Shown here: positions 46,354 to 58,300 of the stretch, piece after piece | How positions within the stretch are numbered: position 1 is the first letter of the stretch | Layout: each line of letters starts with the position of its first letter | Source of the DNA: Actinernus sp. WN-2022 | Taxonomy: Eukaryota > Cnidaria > Anthozoa > Actiniaria > Actinernidae | DNA: 64,000 nucleotides | Assembly: GCA_030867875.1 (NCBI GenBank) | Contig: JAOWCC010001634.1 | Coordinates: 35,173,867-35,237,866, forward strand | Direction of reading: 5' to 3' | The notes under the pieces: generated by a model | Told to the model about the DNA's origin: nothing | Databases searched by the model: none | Seen by the model: only the letters and a program-made list of their open reading frames with translations | Translations under genes and position numbers: made by a program

Positions 46354-46359
46354 CACGTG
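46354..46359. promoter_or_regulatory. CACGTG E-box, second copy
   Basis: The second CACGTG in the HAL/UROC1 intergenic region, 36 bp before the UROC1 start codon, possibly within its 5'UTR. It shares a TTGCGCACGTGATTACG context rather than the context of the first copy. Confidence 0.4.
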
Positions 46360-46394
46360 ATTACGGCACAGAAACACGTTTCGTTTCACAAGAT

Positions 46395-49300
46395 ATGTCT
46401 TCCCTCAAAGATATCTGCGGTGGTTTGCCTGTTGATCCGCTCCCATCTCCAAGAGAAAGAGATACATCTGTGCCTCATGCACCAGTAAGGTCTACACATT
46501 TATCAGAAGACGAGGAAAGGGTAAGGGGCCGAGTCTTTTCGTTCTGTTTCAAAGATGAATTGTGGACGTTTTGTGCATAACGTTTGTTAACAGTTTGTTT
46601 ATGTATTTTTTACTTAAATGCTTATTAAATATTAAACATCTTAACCAGAAAATTAAGTATTCTAATACATGTATGTATCACTGTTGTTGTATATGTATCT
46701 AATAGAAAGTGTTGTAGGGAAAACCGAATAGTCATGGTGATAACAAACTTACAAAGTGAACATCGCTGATTGGCAGTGTACAGTAATTGGTGATCAACAA
46801 ACTGTTGTAGTCTGGCGCGTAATCAAGAGGCTTGGCAACCCTTGAGGTATCAAAAGCATGTAGATTTTGCAGTCGATATATAAAACACTTTGTTTAGGAG
46901 TATTAAATTGCAGAATACCATTTCCAATGGTTTATTAATAACTTATTTCTCAAACTTTTTCACACCAAACTTCTAAAGACCAAACCCAAAAAATAAAAAA
47001 ACATTTTTGCCCAAATCATAATTTATAGAACGAGTCTAAATACACCTGAATGGAGAATGGAGAATTTAGTGCAATTTGAAGTGATCTTTTGAGTGGAGGG
47101 GGTATTATACAACTAATTAAGGTAAGTATCTTTGTTTATAATAATGTACATGTACATGTTTTTGGAACAGCATTATAATTATCATAAATTACTCAACACT
47201 GCATTGGTCTCTGAATTTCTAACGAGACCAGAAACAACCATGGGGGCTGATCAAAGCCAGGTCCTGGCTAATCCACAGATCAAATTAGAATAGATACTGT
47301 GAAATCTCCATTCATAAACTGTCAGATTGAATGCCAGTGGCATAGACTATATCGCAACTCCGCCATCGCAGTGCACTCTGGGATGGATATCTCAGTTTCC
47401 AATGTTAAATTCAAGATGGCCGCCCAACAACAACAATGGAAAACTGAGATATCCATCCCAGAGTGCACTGTGACGGCGGGGTTGCGATATAGTCTATGCA
47501 ACTCTTTGTATGTGAACTGCTGATGTGAGTTTAAAGGAGCTGTGTCATGGCGAGGGATACACCTTTATTTTCCAAAATTATTTTCATATATAAACTGACT
47601 ATACCTTAGCACACGTTTGGGATGGATGAATTCAAAGTAAGTGTGCAATAATGATCAACAAACTGTGTCTTAAAGGAAAATATTGCGTATCCTTTAAATC
47701 AAGCAGTATAGGAGGGGACATGTTTGAAGCCAATTAATAGCCACCAATTGCAATCAAACATTGATTCCAGTAATGTGCCAAACCATGATACAGCGCATTT
47801 AAAGCCCTGGGAGTTCCAACCTTAATTAGTATGATTAACTAGTTTGGATATGCTTGCTTTTTTCCAGTGATGACATGTAGTTTGTTTATCCAGGAATTTG
47901 TAATGTAAATTTTTGTAAACCATGATACCAGCAAAGAAACACATATTGTTAATTTATTGTTCATAACCTGCTGTTTTTACATTAGACCATTGCTTTATTA
48001 ATTCAGTAAAACTCATGTTGTTTCCACCAACCCAGTCCACCCATGACTGACATGCCTGTTTTATTAACAAATATAGGCATGCATTGACTGTATGATGAAC
48101 AAAAAATAGTGAATACTGCATGGGGTCAATTAAAGGCTGAATACAGTATGAAACATTTTGAGTTCACTGTACAGTCAGCAAGTGCCTGTATTTGTCAATA
48201 AAACACAATCATAAAGTCTCTACCTTTTAATATTCCAACTGAGCACACAGCGTGCTGTGGTCACCAATAAAGCACTATCATTAGCCAATCACCTGCTTAG
48301 ATTTTGTACTGTGAGTGAAGTTTGAATATTAATCCATATACATACATGTATATGCAGCAAACGCTCTTCTTCTTTTTACATATACCACATCCAGTATAAT
48401 AGCTAAATTTAGCAGACCATCAGTATACATCACCCCAGTTCGTGCGTTTTCCGGTTTACAATTAATTTACCTTGTACTTATAATATAGGCATTGTCCTTA
48501 TAATTAAGTACCACTGAGTCACCTTTCTTGTAAAACTATTTTGTTATTTTTAAAGCCTTTGGTATTCACACTTAGCTCTAGTATATATTAGAGTACCTTG
48601 TAACTTGGCAGGTATTTTTAAGCTTTGTATCCTTTTTAACTGATGAAGGCCGAAATGTTTTAGTAAATTTTTAATAACAGTCCTGAGTTGCTCTTGTTTG
48701 CATTTTTATTCAATTTTATAACAACTACTGTGGACAAGAACTTGGAATCAATTTTTATTGATCCTCTTGGCTGGACTAGCTGTTGGCTGAAGACATTTGG
48801 ACATTATACATTATATATATTTATACAAGTACATGTATATTAAAGTTACACAAAATAATGAAATGACAGACACCCTCTCTCCACTCTCCCAGCCCCCCAA
48901 TATATCTCTCTTCCAAGATCTAGTTCTACAAGCATGTCAGAAACCCAGACTATTGGAACGAAATTAATATACATTGTATTGCCGTTAAATTGTTGGCAGT
49001 ATGTATACCCAGTAGTCTCAATTGAAAATACATACCAGGGCTCGAAATTAAGAAAAAAAGGAGGCATAATTTTACGCCCAGCTTAAAAATTTTAGGCGTA
49101 ATTCTCCAAAATTTTGCCGTAAATTTACGCTTTTTTTTCATGCGGTCACGCAAAGTTTCGCAGGAAGCCATGCAAGTGTTTAAGTGTAACGTATATGTCT
49201 AGGCTGAGCTAGGCTGTTAAAACAGATCTATCGTGCCGGCTTTGAGACAAATAGAGCGGCAAGCAGAGACGATTTCTCTCATCTTTCTACAAAAAATTAT

Positions 49301-52300
49301 TTGCATTTTACTACCATTTGCAAGCAAGCATTTAGTGTAAACTTTTTTGTCTGTTGTTTCAAGTTTGAAACGCATACCGGTAGTTCACTAATTACGCGGC
49401 AACGTTTGGCGTGTGAAGTCTGAACTTTTAACCGGAAAATGTCATAGATAGGAGCTGTCAAACTTTGACATTTTGTGGTTAAAAGTTCAGACTTCACACG
49501 CCAAACGTCGCCGCGTAATTAGTAAACTATGCGTTTCAAACTTGAAACAACAGACAAAAAAGTTTACACTAAACGCTTGCTTGCAAATGGTAGTAATTTT
49601 TTTCAAAAAAATCAGATAGTTTTAGAGATTTGGAAATAAGACTTGTATTGATAATTTTTACCTTTGTAAGAGGATCTAGGCGTAATTTTACGCCTAAGTG
49701 GAAAACGTTAGGCGTAAAACGAAAAACTCTAGGCGTATTTATGCCCGTATTGGGCGCAATTTCGAGCCCTGCATACATGTACATGTGTTAAAAAAATCAT
49801 TTTAGGCTTTGAATTTCGTCGACACCCCGGCTGCCCCTATTAATTGTTACACAACAAAAGAGCTTCAACATTTAGGATTTCCTTTAAAAATAATGAATAA
49901 ATAAATAAATAAAATATATAAAGTTTTAAAAATCTTTTAAAAACATACTTTCTTTAGATAATAATCTAATTATTTATTTTTCAGCTTGCACTTCAGAATG
50001 CCCTTAGATATTTCCCACCAGAAACTCATGAAACACTTGCCCCTGAATTTGCTCAAGAACTCCGAGATTATGGTCATATTTATATGTACCGCTTTAGGCC
50101 TGAAATACATATGAGGTATGTATATCTCAGTTCTGTGATTTTCCTTTTATTAGAGACTTGAAAACATGTAGAGTATAATCCCTTTTAGAATTGTGGTATA
50201 TCTAGAGTCTAGAAGTCTATGTTTCCATCATATTAGTTTTTAACTTTTGTTTGGCTGAAGATTGCATGACTAATTGCATCATAATATTTATATATCAATT
50301 TCCTGGGGTGGGGTTCACACAATTACAAATAAATATATGCTGGACATGTCTTTGTTTATGCTTGCTAGAATGCAGGAATTCTTAGATGATATGTACATGT
50401 ACATGTACCAGCTGTCTTGAATTCTAAATGTGTAGTTTTTATTTGTTGTGTTTGTAAATTTATCTGATATAGCGTGGACATGAATTTGGTATATGACTTA
50501 ATAATCAATATATAATTATATTTAGGCAACTAAGCCTAAAAGCAGAGCTCTCAATTATCAGAACGACCTGAAAATAATGATAAATTATATATATATATAT
50601 ATTTATATATAATATATACAGTCAATGCCAAAAAGGTTGTCCAGCAGAACATAATATAATACTATAATATCCATTGTTTTGGGCTATTGTCTAGACCAAG
50701 ACAATAGGCCAAAACAATGGATATTATAGTATTATATTATGTTCTGCTGGACAACCTTTTTGGCATTGACTGTATATATAAAGAAAACATAAAAACAAAA
50801 ATAACTGGTAGAATTTTATAAAGGAAAATCAGCACAAAAGGTTCAGAAGAAAAGAGAACTCAAGAAAACAGAACAATGAATTTTTTTTTCTCAGATTGTG
50901 TCAGCAGCATGCGCAAACTAAAATTGAAAACTTTTCACTCAAATCACAGATAATTAATAATCTGCATTTTGTCATTTTTCTAAGGCTTTCATTATAAAAT
51001 ACTAGCCAGAAAAACAGGGAGGTCATAGCATTTACGTCAAAATCCCTGGAAAAACTTTGGTTTTGAGATTATAGATACTTTGTAAAAATGTTTAATTTCA
51101 ACGTAAAATCAGGCTGATGCAAAATGATCTGGTCAAGTGACAGTTTGGACAGGCCTTCCAATCCTTCTTGGGCCAAGGTTTCAATCCCAGCCACCTGGTT
51201 TTAGCAGCGTGCATGCATGTACAGCACATGTAGTCGCAAGTCAGTATTGCATGTCTGTATTGCAGTTGCGCGTGCTGCGTGTCAGGGTTCAGGTGCTAGG
51301 GAAACCAAAAATAATTCAATTTTTGCTCTCATCCTATAATATATGTATGATGCTCCGCTCGCACGGGCCAAAGGAGCTTTGCTATCAAACGTCTAGATGT
51401 AATACCACCTATTTTAGGTGAGAAAATCGAAGCAAAAGTTTATTCAAATCAGGACAAAATCTGTATCAGATTTACAGATTACTTATCACACGTTGATTTC
51501 CACTGTTTTTCCTTCATGAATTATGAATGAGTGTGATAGATAAAATACAAACTACTGGTAAAGTGTTTTCTGAAGCCAATTACATGTATAATAGTTAATG
51601 TTCATGTTTCAGGGCCTACCCTATCGATGAATATCCAGCACAAACATGCCAAACAGCAGCCATAATGCACATGATCATGAACAACCTTGATCCCAGGGTT
51701 GCACAGGTGTGGTCAATTTTCATACTTAGATCCTGCAGGTATAGATTCAATGTAAAACTGCTTTTGCTAAATTTAATATTGCAAAGTTCAACTTCAACTT
51801 CAATTTTATTTTCACTCCTAATATAAATACGATTTTAAGGCAGCACTAACCTGCAAGTAGCAATGGCTAATCATGGTGGGTAATTAAGTAATGTTCAACT
51901 AAAATAAATACAGTATTTAACTAGATAATGCTGAGAGAAAACTATAATATAAATAATAATAATAATAATATTTATTTACCCACGATAAATTTACAGCGTT
52001 GCTGATGTGGTCGTGCTTATAACTATACTTATATAATTTAAGAAAAAGAATTTAACAGAACAATTTAACTAAAAAAGATATAATTAATAAGTGTAAGACT
52101 CAGAAATATTTAGTTACAAGGTGCAGATAGTGGATTTAATGAGTACTACTATGGTAACTTTTGATGGGCGATTTTTTAGATAAGAGTGGGAAGGTCAACA
52201 TAGATATCCTCATCCTCTAAAATTTTCATAAGTATACCATGAACTTTTTTCTTAAAATTTGTTTTCTTAAGATTACGGATATCACGGGGGATGCCATTCC

Positions 52301-55300
52301 ATATCTTTGCCCCAATTAAGTCTCGCAAAAGACTGGTTTGGTAATTAAGTTCAATCTAGAGTGTTTTATATAGAAGTTTCCAGTGGCAGCAGATCTTAGT
52401 ATTGTACGAGTGTATTTTGTTCGAATAGGTAAACAAGTCTGAGTTATTAGTTGGAGCAGATTTGCTGAAGATATCATGCATAAGCCTCGCAACCGATTTG
52501 TAGTAAAGCATGTTTATTGGAATAGTATTTGTATCAATAAATAGGGGAATGACGTGGGCTCTATTATTAGCAAAGTGCATCAAGCGAAGAGCATGTTTTT
52601 GGAGGATTAAAATTTTGTTCAAATGTGACTGAGCAGCTTGACCCCAGGCAACTATACCATTGGAAATATAAGGAGAAAGCAGAGCGATAAATGATTTTCT
52701 AGGAGAGTTTGGAGAGGTACAAAGTGTTTTTAAATCTAGCGATAATACTGACCATTTTACTGATCTTTGAAGCAATGTAATCAATGTGGTGCTTCCAGGT
52801 AATTTAACATATCTCTTTTCACTCAAGTGAAGTGTAATGGACTTAGTATAGTGTTGTGAACTATTTTTAAATTTAATTGATGTTCGAGTTTTTTTTGGTA
52901 AGGATGAAAAATTTAAAACAAGTTTTCTGCCACCTGTATAGTACCCACCTGCTATTTTTTATGCCAAAAAGTTTCTCATTACAGATTCCTTACTTATTTA
53001 TTTACAATTGCCTGTTTTTATTACAATTCCCTCACATGATCAACATTTTCTGACAGCCTGGTGATCTGAGAGACATGTGCATCGACTTTCCAAACTAGTT
53101 GTTTGTTTGAATAAATTAAGTGCACAATACATTATTTTTCTTTAAATCAATAGTTTCCACATGAACTGGTGACATATGGTGGAAATGGACAAGTGTTAAG
53201 TAACTGGGCTCAGGTATTTAAAAAATGTATCAGAAAAGCAATACAAATTTTTATTATGAAATTATTATTTCACTCATAAATTATGCGCTACTAAAATTTA
53301 ACCTCTTTTTATTCAAGTAGTCTCAATTTATTGATTACTCCTATTATCAAAAGAGTTTAAAGCATTTTTTTCAACCTCACAGTTCTGGATAACAATGCAT
53401 TATTTGTCTGAGATGACAGAGGAGCAAACCTTGGTAATGTACTCTGGACATCCAGCAGGCCTATTTCCTAGTCTACCCTCATCTCCAAGAGTCGTCATCA
53501 CCAATGGAATGGTAAATATCTCCTATTGACCAAACCTGTGCAAGGTCTGTACCATATGTTATGGACCAAGTTTCCCCCTTTTTTATGGCCCAAGCACAAA
53601 GCATTTGGGTAACATACGGTACAGACCGAGCAAACTAGGTTAATAAGATGTTTATTACATGTATATTATAGCTTCTTCATTAAAATTATTTTCTTTGAGG
53701 CCATAAGTGGCCAGAAGCGTAAGGTCCATATGGGAAGTTATGGACCTCACATTGACCAAACATAACTCACCAAATTACTTCTAAAGCTAATTTTAATAAG
53801 TGCTTTTATTACGTGATAATCAGTGGTACATGTAATATACAATGTACTGGCTGATCATAAAAAAACACCTTCATGCGTATGCGGGATATCATCATCACTT
53901 TACAGACAAGAACTAATTTTGTCTGATTTGCCATTTTTTACTCCTAAAATGGGAAAAACATTACTTTTAAATCTATAGAGACAATGTAATCTTCATGAGC
54001 AATTTTGTTTGGTTTTGACTTAATTGGTTTGACAGCTGTAGGCTTTTAAAAATATTTTGGTGATTTTGCAGAGTTTCGAAATTAGAATGAAATGAAAATG
54101 CTCAGCAACTGGTTTTCATGTAATACAAAGTAAACTGCATGGCTGCTTGGAGATACATATTTTTTTTCTTTTGTTTAACTTGATAATTAATGCACTCAGT
54201 TGCTGAACTTATTCATGAGTTATCAAGATAAACACTGAACGATAAATTGTGTTTCCATGTGGCCAATATTGTATTCCTCTATGTACAGTATGCTATAGTT
54301 ATAAATGAATATGCCTTTACATGTTTTAACTAATAATAATAATAATAAAAAATAAAAAATAATAGCAATAACAACAACAATAACAACAACAATAACAACA
54401 ATAATCATCTCCACTAAAAAGCATATCACGCCTGTTCTTGTTGGCCTTCATTGGCTTCCATGCAGTTGCTTCTCATGTTGTTTTTAAGATTTTACTTATT
54501 ACTTTAATATATTAAAGGCTCTTAATAATCTCTTACCTTTGTGTATTAATGAAATGCTTGTAAAACATGTTCCATCTCATTGTTTACACTCCTCAACTTA
54601 AAAGACTTGTTATGTGTACAGGTCTGCAGCAAATCTCAAAACATATGGTAAGAAATCTTGCTATTATTGTTATTATTATTACCGGTATTGTTGTTGTTAT
54701 TATTGCTATTATTATTATTATTAACAACAACAATAATAATAGCAATATAAAAAAACAATAATAATATAGCAGTGACAACAATAATTAAGTAATGATTCAG
54801 CTAAGAACTGTAGCAAAAGACAATAGGCTGCGGAAATGAGCATATCCCACATACGATATTGTGCTTGAATACGCCTGAAGTGCTGTATGAGATGTCTATA
54901 ATCCAAACTAAACCCAGAAAAATAATAAACAATTTTTAATGCTATGGGTTCTTCTTACTGTGAAAACTCCAAGAAGCCACCATCCAGCCAATCAGAAAGG
55001 GAGAAAACAAAAGATCTTTCAATCTCAAATTTGATGATTTTCCCCACACACGATGTTCTTTGAAATTAAACCATAGTTAGTTTGATCAAAAATAAATTCA
55101 AACTTCAAAAATTTTCGAATAAAAATGCATTATTTCGATGGGTTTCTATCGAATTTATGAGTATATCAACCAATGAGATTACAAGAAAGAAGAAGAGAAA
55201 ATTAACACCTTTTACATTCCTAAAAATGCCGTTCATGCTATTGTTCTTAGCCAGAGCATTACTTAAAAAGCAACAACAACAATATCAACAGCAATGGTAT

Positions 55301-58300
55301 AGCAATAAGAACAATAATAGCAACAACAACAGCAATATTATAGCAATAACAACAACAATAATAGCAACAACACTGATGATTCCAATAACAACATCAATAA
55401 CAACAATAATAGAACAACAACAATTGCAACAACAACAACAATAACAATAATAACAACAAGGACAATAATAGCAACAATAACAACAATAATAGCAATAGCA
55501 CCAACAATAATATCAACAGCAATATCATAGCAATAACAATGATAGCAACAACAACAACAGCAATATTATAGCAATAACAACAACAATAATAATAGCACCA
55601 ACAGCACTGATGATAGCAACAAATCAATAACAACAACAATAATAGAATAACAACAATAATAATAGCGACAATAACAACAACAATAATTGCAACAACAACA
55701 GCAATAATAATAGTAGCAACAACAACAATAAAAGCAATAACAACAATAATAATAGCAAGAATATCAACAATAATAATAGCAACAACAATAATAATAATAA
55801 TAGCAATAACAACAACAATAATAATAATAATAATAGCAATAACAACAACAATAATAATAACAATTATAGCAATTATGACATGATCTAAGAAATTTCTGCA
55901 ATCTGATTGGCTAAGAGGAGTGGTATTTCGACGTAATTGTGAAATTACAAACACGAAGGAGTGGTATTTCAAAGTCACATACAAAAACTCAGCAGTCCCA
56001 ATTTTTTCCGGCACAGTTCAAATTTTTATTTGTTAAAAAAACAGGATCGAGTGGAATCTCGATCTGCAAACATCGTGAACAAGTAAATTGTGCATGATTA
56101 CTTGACAATTAAGCACAATGTTTGGTAGTTAAAATTGTGACGTCTTCATTACAGATGGTTCCTAATTACTCATCTCGGGAGACATATGACAGACTGTTTG
56201 CCCTTGGGGCCACTTTGTATGGACAAATGACAGCTGGTAGCTACTGTTACATTGGACCACAGGGAATTGTGCATGGAACAACAGTGAGTGTGATAGTGCT
56301 TGGAAGTAAGAATGCTCACATAGTTAAAAACAATGGTTTAACTACAACATGATTATTATGTGATCGTATGACCCAGCGCATGCTTTCCTTTCAAAACCAT
56401 TTACAGAAACCATGTAATGGGGACTGTTTGTGTTTGATATGAGTGAACCATGTAATGGGGACTGTTTGTGTTTGATATGAGTGGGCCTGAAAGAGCCTTC
56501 TGGTCCTGCTTGATTTGTTTGCTTGTTGTTTTGCCATTTGAAAGTGGTATGTCACATATGATAATGAACTTATTGACTGAGTAAGTCAGGGCCAGATGGG
56601 AAAAATATTTGGCTCTTGGTGTATTTGTACTGGCCTCACTGTGCTTAGTCCATACATTGTACATTATTTGGGGAGCTGGGTGGTGCAGCACATAAAATCA
56701 CTCGCCTCTCACCACTGTGGCCCAATTAGTTCAATTCCTAGACATGACATCATATGGCGCGAGTTGAGTTGAGTTTGTTGATTCTCATCCATGCTCTGAG
56801 GGTTTTTTCTCCAGGTTCTCCGGTTTTCCTCCCTCCATAAAAATGAACATGTGAGTTGAGCGTTGAGTGCAGAAAATATATGAATGTAGTCAGGAGTGTG
56901 TGTGGAATGAGTCTCGTTAGCATTAGCATATCTTACTAGATAATATATGACTGTAGTCAGGAGTGCGTGTAGAATGAGTCTCTGCACATTAGCATATCTT
57001 GCTGGAGGCCTAATCAGCCTCCTTCATCCGAGGATAAACTAAATATTTATTTTATATTTATTATAATCTCTAACCAAATGCATTGTAGTTTTCCATCTGG
57101 TCCTCCCACTCAGTCAGTAAGTACCTGGTTTGTAACATGATAAGGTTACATGTAATATAACTGATTGCAAATTTTAGAATTAATGTTTATAATGATCATC
57201 ATGAATCTATAGATGATTCAGTGTTACAATTAACAATTATTCACCGAAGTGGAGGTGAATAGTGAGCGGCTCGGTAAATATCCACCACTATTCACTGACA
57301 CTGAGGTGAATAATAATTGTTTTAGTATATACCACACTGCAGGTGAATAGCCAGCACCAAATAGTTATTTTATTTTCTGTCAAATGGCCAAAAACTCGCG
57401 CGAGATGATCGCTGCTTCGCTCGGAGGTGAATATGAAATCGTATTCACTGTTTGAGTAGCCAATCAGAGTGCGCGAAAAGTGATATTCACTGGTGTGGTA
57501 TATACTAATTATTATAATTATGGTCTTTGTTTTTCTTTAGATTGTACTAACGAATGCTGGAAGGAAATATTTGAATGCAGATGACTTAGCTGGAAAGGTT
57601 TGTTTTTTTGTGCATTAAATGTAAAATGGTCAATGCTTAGCGTGCGTAAATCGAGTTCTGGATGCACGCGGATCGTTGGGAGAGCACTCTGATAGCTAGA
57701 GCTACCACTCTTACGCTACCATCGCATCGTGCTCTACCAACGTGCATCCAGAACTCGATTTACGCACGCTAAGCATTGACCATTCGTTAAATATAATGCT
57801 AAAAATATATTTGTAAACATTTAAAATTAGAGATCAATTTTTAAAAACTGAGATATTTTTTTAAAAGCTTGAGGTAAAACCGTGACGTGAATTTCTGGCG
57901 AGTTATAAAGTCGTTAAATAGATTACGTTTAAACTGGCAACGGAGGTGTTTTTTCTTATATTCACATTATAGAATTCCAGTCTTTGATTGTTCTAACAGT
58001 GTAAGTTCTTCCTCCTTCAGTGATCCGATTAAGGGCTCATTGACATATTTAAATCGGCCGTTGCTAGGGAAAGTTTGAAGCTTCGTAAAACCCGGAAAAT
58101 TAAAGAGTGGGCAATAATTATTGTCAAGGTGACTCCTAGGGTAACGTTTTGTAGTCTGATGACGTCATCAAGTGACGTCATGATGACGTCATCAAAATCA
58201 GAAAATTTCTAAACTCCAAGGATTTTTGATCTACTAGTAATTTATGAATATTTTCCGAACCTACGAATAAAAAGGCGCATAAAACCGAGCATGCGTTTGC

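Larger units (their letters stand above)
45839..46394. promoter_or_regulatory. Shared HAL/UROC1 intergenic region, putative bidirectional promoter
   Basis: These 556 bp separate the start codons of two divergent genes coding consecutive enzymes, so both 5'UTRs and promoters must fit here unless distal non-coding first exons exist. Visible: a CCAAT box (AACCAATCAG, 46046-46055), two CACGTG E-boxes (46319-46324, 46354-46359), a TGACGTA half-CRE (46332-46338), and on the HAL side diverged copies of a GTTGGGTATATG-like motif (45842-45892). No convincing TATA box sits at a standard distance from either ATG. Transcription start sites cannot be placed from sequence alone. Confidence 0.7.

Noticed and set aside
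55394..56014. Leucine/isoleucine/valine-rich frame that looks like a membrane protein
   Set aside because: It is the translation of an AAC/AAT trinucleotide tract.
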